The notes below the pieces were generated by a model that searched no databases, was not told the origin of the DNA, and saw nothing but the letters and a program-made list of their open reading frames with translations. Of a stretch of 64,000 nt of DNA, positions 33,151 through 43,168 are shown piece after piece (within the stretch, counting starts at the first letter, position 1; every line of letters starts with the position of its first letter). The stretch comes from Chondrosia reniformis (Eukaryota > Porifera > Demospongiae > Chondrillida > Chondrillidae). Position numbers and translations under genes: made by a program. Location of the stretch: positions 4,526,001 through 4,590,000 of the forward strand of contig OX359190.1 in the NCBI GenBank assembly GCA_947172415.1, written 5' to 3'.

Positions 33151-34030
33151 TTAATGGTATTTTTGAACAGTTCCTTTACACTGTTTAGCGAAGAAGGATG
33201 CCAGGGCAAACCTGCGCAAATTTATCCTGATGTTAATGATGTCATTGAACAACTGGTCCATTTCCTCTTGTGTTAGAGCAACTGCTATAAGGGACCAAGA
33301 AAACAAAACATCTTCATCCTCCTTGACCTTTGCCACAATAGCATCCTTCGATTCTGTGCTACTGACAGACAGAAGATCCAACTCCACAAAAATGATTACG
33401 CTTTATAATTTACTTATATAGTGCACAGCCTTATCAATATAGTCTATCCATGCCCGCATATAAGATAGGAAGTCTGTCTCTTCTTCATGACCTTCATAGG
33501 AAGAGTCCTCTTCCATTCCTGAAATGGCTTCCCATATGGCTAAAGAACCCTTCTTTTTTCATTTCCTGAGCACATAGCCAGCCACATACCTAGTGGCATT
33601 CTGCTCCTCAAAGGAGAGTTTGGCTTTCCTGGATCCACTATAGTTAGTGCAAATTCCTTTTTTCTCAATTCAATAATTTTATTAGCAAGTCTAAACCTGC
33701 TCTTTGCATCAATAGGGGATCAGCTGTCCCAACAGTCATATGCCAGATTCTAGGCACATGTTTAACATGTAATTCGTGAAATCTTGGCCAAAAGAAGAGT
33801 TTGATAGGAGTTATTTCTCCTTCCTGGTGGAGGTAAGTCTTCCAGCAAGTCACCTAATTCTTTGTATAAAGTGGTGGCCAAAAGAGGAAACTAGTCCAAC
33901 TTAAAAATAGTTTCTGAATCATCCTATGAAGCTTGATATTGGGGCTGGAATAATCGCCATCAAGTAACTTCTTTAACAAGATATTCAAAAGATCAGTAAC
34001 TTCTATTTCACTTTTATATGACACAGCCAT
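33151..34030 (-). pseudogene. Decayed relative of the ALRYAAGFV-type TE protein
   Basis: Read leftward from an ATG at 34030: MAVSYKSEIEVTDLLNILLK, then RMIQKLFLSWTSF. After breaks come FHELHVKHVPRIWHMTVGTA and DPLLMQRAGLDLLIKLL, then SFEEQNATRYVAGYVLRK. Further on are ETDFLSYMRAWIDYIDKAVH and, after another break, ELDLLSVSSTESKDAIVAKV to 33151. The order (start, FH.L block, DPL block, N.TRYVAGYV, then FL.Y...W) parallels 28198-28868. Several stops make it a pseudogene. Function unknown. Confidence 0.55.
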
Positions 34031-35559
34031 CTTCTTACACGTTCAAAAACTGACTGATTTACACTCAAATTGAATAAATTGGTGTCATTTAGATTACTTC
34101 ATTCGTTGACCATCTTTTCGCTCTATACGTAAACCAGAAATATTGTGTAGTAATAACGGAACTACAGCCACAACCGTGCATAGGCAGATTCCAGTCACAG
34201 TTACATAGTGTATACAGTCTATGCCTGAAGGACCATCAATCAATAAAATACTTGTATGCAAACAGCTGTTTGTTCTGAGGGCCAAACCCATTGACCCACA
34301 CACGCAACTACAGTCCTTTTTTGTGGACTTCTAGTATCACATGTACTGATTAAAGAGTTGAACAAGGAACCAAAACTAGGAACCAAAACTTTTTGTAGTA
34401 AAGAAGCCAGTAACTCTTTTGTATGTGGTGGCTTTAGGAAATTCCTTTCATCAGGAAATATTTAAAACTTATATAGGTAAAAGCAGACATTAAATATGGG
34501 GGAAATGGTATGTTTAGTAATGTAGCGTGATTTTCTATGTTAGCAATAATGAAGTGATTGATGTGCCTTTGCTACCTGAATCTGTGTATGATGCTCCTTT
34601 ACTATTAAATGTAGTTTCTTAAGATTGTCATTACTGCATGCAAACTGGCTTTAAGCTGATTAAATTTCCCATGAGTTGGCTCTCCTCTTTGTTCACTGTG
34701 AAACCCAAGAGCCACCTTCCACTGCCCAATCCATACGATACTACATGATCTTCCAATATGTGCATCTTTGGTGTAATTGAGAAATATCTTGATTCATTAA
34801 CCCTTTATGACCTAACACACTCTTTTGCGCCTTATACTTTATGACCGGCACCTCGAAATACTTCACATAGCGACTCAAAATTTATATTATTTTGTAGCTT
34901 AACCAATAGGCATTAATCTCTAACGTTCTTATGCAGTTACAGCATTGTACCAAACAAATAAAATGACTTAAAGTTGGCAGTATAAACGCAACTGGTCATA
35001 AGAAAAAGCAAAATTACTGATGATATATTATTATTTTACGGCACAGTTATAAAAATAAAAATGGGCAATATATTAGTTATAATACGGTAATGGTCTAGAA
35101 GTGTTGTGAGTGTGATATTCTTAAAAGTGATGAAGTCCTTTGGGTGAGTTTGACTGCATCTTCAGATTCTGTGTTAACTATAAAAGAGTTGGTATTTGCA
35201 ATATCATCTCTGGCATCTGGTCGACCGGATGGCGGAGTATAGCAAACATTCAGGCTCCAGTAGATTACAAATGCCTCTACGAAGGTACGAATCAGCAACG
35301 CCTCAATCTTCTGTTATTTTTTGGTTTATAATAGTCTCGGGTAGCCAGGCAACGAAACTACTGTTTGATAGTTTCTGAAAACAGATACAATTATTACGAA
35401 TTGTCTACAGCGGCAAAGAACGATCAACATATTAAAACCGTGAACGACCGCCGTATGCAAAATTAAAGTGTCCATAGCTAGTTCAATAACTCCGGAGTTT
35501 TACACTATATGATATGTGAACACAGTCTCCAGGATTTTGGAAGTGCGACAAATGGCAGA
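34031..35559. other. No gene recognised
   Basis: A stretch at 34797 (TTAACCCTTTATGACC) looks like a piggyBac end, but no partner end is visible. Several short open frames have no recognisable domain. Confidence 0.4.
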
Positions 35560-35938
35560 GAGAGATGAACTTACGTTGTATCACTGTGATTCTTGTATCA
35601 GGGGTTTCCATGTTTAAAAAGCAGTGTGGAGACCAGCAAAGGGAGAGACTTTAGCTTGCAGACAAGAGTCAACCAATCCACATGACCATTATGCTGTTAG
35701 CGTGCAGAAGGTTGATCAAGTCATAGGGCACCTCCCACAAAAGATTTCTTGTTTATGCTTTCTTTTCCTTGGTCAGGGTACCACAATCACAGCTTCTGTC
35801 ACTGGAGAAAGGCGATGTTCCATAGATTTACCTCAAGGTGGCATGGAGATTCCCTGTTGGTTGACTTTCTCCGGCCCTGTAGATGTGTTTTTTAAGGCAA
35901 AGAAGCTGATTAAGCTACTGCGACTAGAAACCGGATAA
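35560..35938 (+). pseudogene. HIRAN-like domain protein fragment
   Basis: The frame starts within YHCDSCIRGFHV and is cut by a stop near 35616. From 35624 it reads VWRPAKGETLACRQES, then NPHDHYAVSVQKVDQVIGHL, PQKISCLCFLFLGQGTTITA and RRCSIDLPQGGMEIPCWL. The HIRAN fold binds single-stranded 3' DNA ends in HLTF/Rad5, and the D-x-Y-A-V...G-x-L-P core is clear. The stop at 35936 comes soon after. Free-standing HIRAN-like proteins of this type are common and often TE-linked in invertebrates, though that link is inference. It is the first of three nuclease/chromatin-like fragments on this strand. Confidence 0.72.
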
Positions 35939-35994
35939 TAGGAAAGATGAGGGAGAAGACAAATTGAAGGGAAAGGACATGGGCAAAGGGAAAG

Positions 35995-36290
35995 ATGAGG
36001 AAAAGGAAAAGAAGGATTCTGTCAAAACATCTGAACTTACATCTAGCAACGCTGTTTGGGTTCAATTTGGGAGAAACACAGCTTAGCAAAAAGAGCGAAA
36101 TTTCTTCAGGACAATGGCTCTCCGACAACCATATGAGCTTCATTCAAGCCCTATTGAAGGACCACTTTCAACAAATAGGAGGTTTGAGAAATACTCTAAC
36201 CTTGACTATGGTCCAAGCAAGCTCATCACTGAAAGGCCATGGCTTACAGGTTACTTTTTGGGGGTAATCATTGGATTGTGGCATCAACTG
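35995..36290 (+). pseudogene. Ulp1/C48-like cysteine peptidase fragment
   Basis: The frame reads SGQWLSDNHMSFIQALLKDH and FQQIGGLRNTLTL. After a one-base shift near 36262 it gives GNHWIVAST, the block around the catalytic histidine of Ulp1-type (C48) peptidases, which remove SUMO or related tags. The Asp and Cys blocks further on are not visible. Such shortened C48-like domains are frequent cargo or accessory proteins in DNA transposons. Only about 90 residues remain. Confidence 0.55.
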
Positions 36291-36404
36291 AGACCTCCAG
36301 CCCTAATGTAGTGAACCCCAACAACAAGAGGTTAGTGAAGGAAACGAAATCATGACAAATGAAAGTAAATTGTTGAAGAACTGAATATTCCTGTTGGTAG
36401 GATT

Positions 36405-36872
36405 AATATCACATCTTGGTGTCAATGTATAGCCTGCCAAATGATGCCTACAGAAGAAGAATGTGTGTGTTGCCATGAGATTCCACAGGCCTATTGCAAA
36501 ATTGAGGACAATAAGCAGTGTATAATGGAGATGGACGATATTAGGCCTGTTTGTATAAGAAGGGAGGTACTTAGAACTGTTTTATTAGGAAAAACGGAAA
36601 CAAGAGGAGATGATTTTGAGCAAGATCCTTTCCAAACAGGTTAAGTCTATTGTGCAAGTATTGAATAAATCACTTACTAAAGCTTTGATTTTCCTTCTAT
36701 GCCAATGTACAGATGTTTTAGATTGGCTGCTTATCGCCAGTCTACATGGTGGATACACAATAGGCTAGGCAGGAATGTCAGACATGTCATTCCATCAAGT
36801 GTTGTTACTGCTATCCAAGCGGCATATCCTGAGGGTGATGGAAACTACAGAGGCTTTCAGAAAGCATCATAA
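36405..36872 (+). pseudogene. P2X7 C-terminal-like zinc domain fragment
   Basis: Two exons are visible. The first, to 36639, gives WCQCIACQMMPTEEECVCCH and EIPQAYCKI, then DDIRPVCIRREVLRTVLLG. An intron candidate at 36640-36712 (GTTAAG...TACAG) follows. The second exon gives FRLAAYRQSTWWIHNRLGRN, VRHVIPSSVVTAIQAAYPEG and YRGFQ. The C-x-C-x2-C...MPT-x-EC-x-CC-x-EIP pattern is that of the cysteine-rich domain known from the tail of the P2X7 receptor and from many stand-alone invertebrate proteins. A base appears missing just after the acceptor. The rest of any ion channel is absent, so this is not a receptor gene. Confidence 0.78.
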
Positions 36873-37028
36873 CAATTACAAAACACATACACATCATCAT
36901 GAGCAGCAGTATAAAATAGTGTTACTAGTTTGAAAACCTTGGGTAGTGTTTGTCAATTAATGTGTCCTTTGGTGGGCAGGGTTGTGAAGCAATGTAGTTT
37001 GATGACACTATTAGTGTGGGTAAGTTTA

Positions 37029-37609
37029 GGCCTTTTCACACTTGCAACGATAATGCGCATTAATTCGCATTAATCGGTTTCGCATAAAAAAATTTCAAAG
37101 CGTATTCGATTCCTCGATCTGCCTTATAGCGCATTGACCCAATTCACCTCTGGAGGTGCATTGGGTGCGGTTAAAGCGCATTAAGGAAACGAAAAATTTA
37201 CAGATTGTATCATGAAACGTTCTTATTTTCGAACGGTGTAGTATCATTCGTGCTGCCCATTTACGCTGCCAATTTAAGCTACATATACGTATACATTTAA
37301 TAAATGACGATTGTTATTATATATACCATCGCTGTCTACGTTAATTAACGAATTTCCCTACGATTTAAAGCGAAATGGTGGGATATTGGACAACAGCAGA
37401 AACTGCTGCACTTGTTGGCCTTTGGGGGCAAGCAAATGTCCAAGTACAATTGGATAGGGCTCAAAGAAATGCCCCAATGTATCAGGGAATAGCTAGGGAA
37501 ATGGAGGAACTGGGGTACAGTAAAAGCTGAAAGCAATGCAGGACTAAAATTAAAAACATGCTCCAACGGTACCGCATGATCAGGGATGGCAACAATGTCA
37601 GTGTTTTTA
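37029..37609 (+). mobile_element. PIF/Harbinger-type fragment with Myb/SANT-like gene (copy 2)
   Basis: It starts GGCCTTTTCACACTTGCAA like the copy at 20580. At 37378-37600 a frame gives GYWTTAETAALVGLWGQANV, then MYQGIAREMEELGYSKS. After an in-frame stop it gives KQCRTKIKNMLQRYRMIRDG. It is the same trihelix Myb/SANT domain as copy 1 and better preserved. It probably served as the DNA-binding partner of a Harbinger transposase. The right end is lost to the Tigger fragment that follows. Confidence 0.75.
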
Positions 37610-38467
37610 CATCAGAACAGGCATTTGCAAGCCAAATCACAATTTGTGATTTTGCTAATGGATAACGCTGGATGCCATCCAGCTGATCTAAAGTAAAAGT
37701 AGACTAACATCAAGATTGTCTTCTTTCCACCCAACTGTACTCCAACCCTTGGATCTGGGCATTATTCAGTCTTACAAACTACAATATAAGAAATTCCTAA
37801 TGAATTTTATTCTATCAAAGATTGATGAGTGGAGCTCTGCCTCTGATGTGACTAAATCTGTCACTGTACTCCATACAATCCGATGGGTAGCCCAAGCCTG
37901 GCAGAATGTCTAAGATCAGACCATCTTGTAATTTTTCAGAGCTGGTAGTGTATTGAATGGCGACTTACAAGTAGCATCTATTCCAGAAACACAGGAAGAT
38001 CCCTTTGCTGACTTAGACAACAGAGAAGAGGAATTGCAGGGGATGTTATCTCAACTTCCTGAGGCATGCTCTGTTGAAGAATACCTTTATGCAGAAAAAG
38101 ACCTCCCACAGGTCCCTGTTATGATGAAGAATCATGGGAAGAAGACTTTTTTGATGAAGTAAGCCACATGCAAAAGAGTAAGAAACAGAGAGAAAATGAA
38201 CAAGAGCAAGAAGACAGTGATTCGGACAACGATATAGAAGAAATTTGCACATGTGTGCCCAAAATCTGCACACTCCCAGAAGCTATGTCTTCTCTGGAAG
38301 ACATACAGCAGTTCCTTGATCATCAAGGGTATACCTCAGAGGCTACCGAAGCATGTCACCTACTTGATAAGCTTGCCATGCTCCAGCAGAAGAGAAAGTT
38401 AAATACACTGAAGCAGGCCACTATTAGGCCCGGTGGAGCTGTCCAGGCAGCCCAGACCATGGGCTGA
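37610..38467 (+). pseudogene. Tigger/pogo-type transposase C-terminal fragment
   Basis: The frame around 37640 gives LLMDNAGCHPADLK (the second catalytic Asp block of DDE_1). After a shift it gives NIKIVFFPPNCT and LDLGIIQSYKLQYKKFLMNF, then TVLHTIRWVAQAWQNV. Further on are GDLQVASIPETQEDPF, EACSVEEYLYAEKDLP and, after another shift, a Glu/Asp-rich tail with MSSLEDIQQFLDHQGY to the stop at 38465. These are the standard C-terminal motifs of jerky/Tigger transposases. The DNA-binding CENP-B-like half is missing on the left. Confidence 0.87.
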
Positions 38468-38945
38468 CCAGAATTTCAAGCCTGCCCATATTTTTTATAG
38501 CTAAATAGTAAAGTAGATAGCTACCTTCTGCCTTCTGGCCTCTGTGCCAGTGGCCCTCGGAAAAAGTGTACAGTACCTTGTATCCCTGCACCTCAGTGTG
38601 CCTTCCCCTTTCTAGAGTCACTCTGTCACACAGACGAGTGGATAATGACCCTAAAAAGAACTGGACACTGGTAAGTTAGTGCACAGTCAAAAACGCCATT
38701 TTTACTCTGGAATTGCACAATTGCTATGCTGAAAAATGGCCGCCAGTATTGTTTTTGCCTTGGCCTGACCACATTTAAATTGCTTCTGCTGGACCCGACT
38801 TTAGATAGGTTCTTTTCTTCAATTTGATATACATAGCATGAATTTATCACTTCTATACAAGTGTAAAACAATACTATATACTGTTTGTTAGGATATTTAC
38901 TGAAATATATATTGCTATACTGTACAGTATAGCCATATGCATATT
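38468..38945. other. No gene recognised; likely Tigger 3' flank
   Basis: No coding frame with support. A short terminal-repeat-like sequence starts at its right edge. Confidence 0.4.
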
Positions 38946-38946
38946 A

Positions 38947-38976
38947 AAGTGTACCCCTTTAATGTGGACACCCCTA
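38947..38976 (+). repeat. Tigger-like terminal repeat (left)
   Basis: AAGTGTACCCCTTTAATGTG followed by GACACCCCT pairs with the complement of 44246-44280 (CAGTGGAACCCCTATAATGC, then GGACACCC). TA dinucleotides lie outside both. The Helitron at about 39000-44240 sits between them. Confidence 0.55.
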
Positions 38977-39123
38977 TAGTCAGTCCTATAGTATTATGAC
39001 ATTCCAATGAAGCATTATCATTTGGTTTTTGTATTGCAAAAGAATATGTGCATCCATCAATGAAGGCAATGGTTCAGGTGTACATTGCATCACCTGCTAC
39101 GCAGAAGGTGCTACTGTAAGGGC

Positions 39124-39258
39124 AACTTTCGCTTAGCTCGTGCATTAAGTATACTGCTATTGCTGGGTGGAGATGTTGAACTCAACCCAGGCCCACGTCA
39201 GAATGAGATACATGATGAACTGAGCATGCCTACATCAGCTGTTAATCCAGTTATGGAC
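39124..39258 (+). pseudogene. 2A-like (stop-go) motif at the N-terminus of the Helitron ORF
   Basis: In the same frame as the repeat array, 39142-39195 encodes ALSILLLLGGDVELNPGP, which meets the consensus D-V/I-E-x-N-P-G-P for ribosome skipping between G and P. A leucine-rich stretch precedes it, as in many TE-borne 2A motifs. A TAA at 39259 separates it from the present repeat ORF, so in this copy the link is broken. The motif itself is directly visible; activity is inference. Confidence 0.72.
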
Positions 39259-39285
39259 TAAACTGGAATTGAAGGACAAGAAAAC

Positions 39286-40302
39286 ATGGACAGTGAAGTA
39301 AAAAAATGTTCTACACTGGCCATGCTGTCGGTATGTCAGAGAAAACGGCTAGATGCTGAAACAGTTGAAGAGAACCATATAAGATTATTAAAAATGTCAG
39401 AAAGCCAGAGACTGCGGCTGCAATGTGAAACTGAGGAGCAACGTGCTGTAAGGCTTGCTACACTTACTGAAAATAACAGGAAACGGCTGTAGTCAGAAAC
39501 CAAGGAAGATCGTGCTACTAGACTTGTCAACCTCAATGAATATCAAGGTAAACGGCTGCAGTCAGAAAGCAATGAAGATCGTGCTGCAAGACTTGCCACC
39601 TGCTCTGAAAATGAGAGTAAGAGGTTGCAGTCAGAAAGCAATGAAGATCGTGCTGCAAGACTTGCCACCCTCTCTGAAAATCAGAATAAGAAGCTGCAGT
39701 CAGAAAGCAGTGCAGATCGTGCTGCAAGACTTACCAACCTCTCTGAAAATCAGAGTAAGAGGCTGCAGTCAGAAATTGATGAAGATCGTACTGCAAGACT
39801 TGCCACCCTCTCTGTAAATCAGAGTATGACGTTGCACTCAGAAAGCAATGAAGATCGTGCTGCAAGACTTGCCACCCTCTCAGAAAATCAGAATAAGAAG
39901 CTGCAGTCAGAAAACAGTGCAGATCGTGCTGCAAGACTTACCAACGTCACTGAAAATCAGAGTAAGAGGCTGCAGTCAGAAATTGATGAAGATCGTACTG
40001 CAAGACTTGCCACCCTCTCTGTAAATCAGAGTATGACGTTGCAGTCAGAAAGCAATGAAGATCGTGCTGCAAGACTTGCCACCCTCTCTGGAAATCAGAA
40101 TAAGAGGCTGCAGTCAGAAAGCAGTGCAGATCGTGCTGCAAGACTTACCAACCTCTCTGAAAATCAGAGTAAGAGGCTGCAGTCAGAAATTGATGAAGAT
40201 CGTACTGCAAGACTTGCCACCCTCCCTGTAAATCAGAGGAAGAGGTTGCAGTCTCAATCGACTAAAAAACGGGAGTCAAGACTGAGCAGCAGTAACAAAT
40301 AA
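39286..40302 (+). pseudogene. Helitron N-terminal 23-residue tandem-repeat protein
   Basis: From MDSEVKKCSTLAMLSVCQ the frame encodes about 13 to 14 copies of a 23-residue unit typified by LQSESNEDRAARLATLSENQ plus three residues, predicted helical and highly charged. A stop at 39490 interrupts one unit; after it the frame is open to 40302 and ends RESRLSSSNK. The Arg/Glu heptad-like pattern resembles the R/E-rich region at the N-terminus of other Helitron proteins (QRxxRL..), which is usually not so regular. The minus strand of the same DNA reads as leucine/histidine-rich frames that are shadows. Confidence 0.8.
39490..40260 (+). repeat. 69-bp tandem repeat with 207-bp higher-order period
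   Basis: Units of 69 bp recur at 39628, 39697, 39766, 39835, 39904, 39973, 40042, 40111 and 40180. Every third unit is most alike (types SESNED, SESSAD, SEIDED), so the array expanded recently by 207-bp blocks. Confidence 0.88.
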
Positions 40303-40399
40303 TGAATCTAAACAAAAAAGTACTCTAAGACTGTTGTGCAATTACAAGCCTTGGAAGATGTTGCCTACCAAGATGTCGTTCCCCCAATGGCACAGAAGG

Positions 40400-42499
40400 C
40401 TCAAAGGAAGGATGCTGCACAACCCTTTATTGAGGCTGAAGGAGGGTTAATGAACCCATAGCCTTTCATGGACCCAGCATGCCTTGATGATGACAATCTG
40501 AGTGCAATAGATGAAGACAATATACTCCTAAATGACAGTGATGGAGACATTGGGGCCATGAGTAGACACTCCCTTACTGATAGGGAATTTAGGCAACTCA
40601 TTGCAAGTTTGAATACAAAGCAGCGTATTCCATTTGACATTGTTGTGCACTACATTCGTGAGTTGCACAAACACAGAATGAAAATACACCACGGACCTCC
40701 AGAATCATTTCATTTATTTGTGACAGGTGGAGCAGGCACTGGAAAATCACGTGTAATTAGGGCTATTAATGAGCATATGGAACGTTCTTGGTCAGGGAGT
40801 CAAGAGATGCATGCCTGTATGTTGATGGCACTGACCGGGGTTGCAGCCTTCAACATTGGAGGCCTCACCATCCATAGAGCATTGCGGCTTCAGGTGGAGC
40901 ATGGCAGAACTGCTCATCAATTGCAGCTGAATGCCCTAGCCCTGCATGACTTGAGGAATCTGTAGCAAGGAGTGCACACCATCATCATTGATGAAATCAG
41001 TATGGTGTCTTACCAGATACTGAAGTCAGTTCGCAGTCGACTGTGTGAGATTTAAGGTAATGATGCGATTTTTGGTGGCTTGAATGTCATTGCTGTGGGC
41101 GACTTGTACCAGCTATCTCCAGTGAACGGTAGTTTTACATTCAGTCAGAAACCTGGATGCTCATCGAGGCGACTAGCTTCACACCTTTGGAGGGATTTCT
41201 TCAAGGTGATTGAACTGGAAGTGAACATGCGTCAGCAGAATGATGCTTCATCCTCAGAGATACTTAATCGAATCAGGACGGGCGTGCACACCAATGAAGA
41301 TGTGAAAGTTCTGCAAACACGTTTGGTTTCTGGTGGGACGGTGGATTTGCTGTCCTCCCCATTTGATACAGCTCTGACATTGTATCCTCGTACAGTAGAT
41401 GTTGATGGGCACAATGAAATGCAAATAAAAGTCTGGCAAAGAGCAGTGATATCTATAGTATTGATGCAGAGCATGCAATATTAGAGAGTCGAGGGCAAAT
41501 TTATGCCAATATTAAATACAATGAGGTTCCTGAAGTCTCATTCCACAAGATGATAAAGACTGTGCTGCACTGCCCCGTATACTGAAGCTAGCAGTTGGTG
41601 CTAGAGTAATGTTGCGACGAAACATTAACTGTGGTGGTGGTTTGTTGAATGGTGCCAGAGGAACAATTGTAGGCTTCAAGTGGTCGAGAAATGCAAGGTA
41701 TCAGAGTATGCCTGGTGAATTACCCACAGAGGTATATGTGAGATTCTTAGATCCCAATGTGGGGAAATTGTCAAAGGTACCAGTTGTCTCGGAGCAACAG
41801 GATGTTGTACCAATTCAGCCTATTTCTGCACGTTTCTACAAAAAGGAAGGTACACTCCTGCAGAGAACACAGATTCCCTTGATTCTGTGCTGGGCAGCAA
41901 CTGTTCACAAGGTGCAAGGATTGTCTGTTGATGCAGCAGTCATGGATTTAGGGAAGGATGTATTTGAACCTGGAATGGCCTATGTAGCTCTTAGTCGTGT
42001 GCACACACTGAATGGATTGGCCCTGCTAAACTTTCAGCCAAAGAAGATGACAGCAAACAAGAGAGTCCATGAGGAAATGGCAAGGCTACGACAAGAATCT
42101 GCTCATAGTGGTGAGGAATCAGAAAAAGAGGATCTAATGTCAGGTCATTTTGTCCAGAATTGCAGTCAAAATAAGGAGAAATCAAGTGCTGCAGTAAATG
42201 GTAGTAGTGCTTTGGTACACAATGACAAGTGCATATCACAATCTTATGTTAAGATTGGGGATAAAGGGACACATGTCAAGGAGCATACATCGGAACCATT
42301 GGTGGTTGACAGTCAGTCTGTGAACTCAGACATCCCAATTACTTATGTTGACACACTGGTGTTGTCACTGAAAACAACACTTGAAGCTATAGTGACTAGT
42401 AACACTTTGACTAGTGAGTCAATAGTAAGGTGGTCAAAGTGTCATCACAGTGAATTACAGATTATTCTTGAAGTGGTCAATTGTCCTTCCTTTCAGTAA
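40400..42499 (+). pseudogene. Helitron Pif1-type helicase region
   Basis: This unwinds DNA during rolling-circle transposition. The order is MDPACLDDDNLSAIDEDNIL, RHSLTDREFRQL and LFVTGGAGTGKSRVIRAINE (Walker A, codons 40726-40749). MLMALTGVAAFNIGG and TIIIDEISMVSYQ (Walker B) follow, then NVIAVGDLYQLSPVNG, LASHLWRDFFKVIELEVNMR and RIRTGVHTNEDVKVL. After a decayed gap at 41480-41600, the C-terminal motifs are MLRRNINCGGGLLNGARGTI, ILCWAATVHKVQGLSVDA and GMAYVALSRVHTLNGLALL. The stops at 40963 and 41055 and the frame change after 41470 are lesions. From 42100 the protein is a Ser/Glu-rich linker to the OTU domain. Confidence 0.93.
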
Positions 42500-43168
42500 T
42501 ATGCATCATCAAGTGGATGTTGCAGTAAAAGACAAAGTCTTTCCAGCCTTTACGTCACAGTTCATGCTAGTTTGCACTAAAGGAGATGGAAATTGTATGT
42601 ATCATATGCTATCTCTGGCCCTTTGTGGAACAGAGCAGTACATGTGCCACTTGAGATTGGTGACCGCTTATAGCCTCATTGTGCATCAACAACATATGCT
42701 AAAAGTCATTCAGCCAACTGCTAGGATACTTCTAATATTGCAGAAATGAGATGCTGCTTCAGTTGCTAAAGCAGCAGAAGTACAGTGGCTGGAACTCATT
42801 CGCAGTTCGATTTCTGACAAGTCATGGGGAAACTAATTTCATCTGCACTGGCAATGATTTTGGAGAGGTCCATTTGGTTGTATGGTGTGATGCACAGCAG
42901 ATGCCTTCAAGATGAAGGAAAGCAGCTCCAACCAATTAAGCTGGATGTAATACCTACTGAATTGCAAGATCTGTTTGAAATGAGAGACAAGAGGTTGAAT
43001 AACAGTATTTGCTATTGCTCTGATGCAGTCCTAGAAGAGCATGTTCCACTTTTAGGATTTCTGGATTCCTCTCATTTCACTGCCATTCTTCCAATGGTGT
43101 CTGCAAAATGTTCCTTAGGGTTTGCTCTATTTACCACCTTCATGTCACAGTGGGTTCCTGAAGAGTGA
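42450..43168 (+). pseudogene. OTU cysteine-protease-like domain of the Helitron
   Basis: OTU domains cleave ubiquitin chains, and fusions to Helitron helicases are known in invertebrates. FMLVCTKGDGNCMYHMLSLA carries the catalytic Cys (GDGNC at 42582-42596), followed by LCGTEQYMCHLRLVTAYSLI. After frame breaks near 42747, the C-terminal part gives CYCSDAVLEEHVPLLGFLDS and SHFTAIL with the catalytic His at 43073-43075. Both catalytic residues survive but the frame does not. Confidence 0.82.

Noticed and set aside
34797-35000. Possible piggyBac MITE starting TTAACCCTTTATGACC
   Set aside because: No matching TTAA-bounded end; GGTCATAAGAAAAAG at 34993 fits only partly.
36405-36872. A P2X purinergic receptor gene
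   Set aside because: Only the cysteine-rich C-terminal-like domain is present; no transmembrane or ligand-binding part is nearby.
39336-40141. Long minus-strand open frames (histidine/leucine-rich repeats)
   Set aside because: They are antisense readings of the 69-bp coding array and show no independent features.
39286-40302. Regular repeats that could be mistaken for a CRISPR array
   Set aside because: Units are contiguous 69-bp coding repeats without unique spacers, in a eukaryotic Helitron frame.
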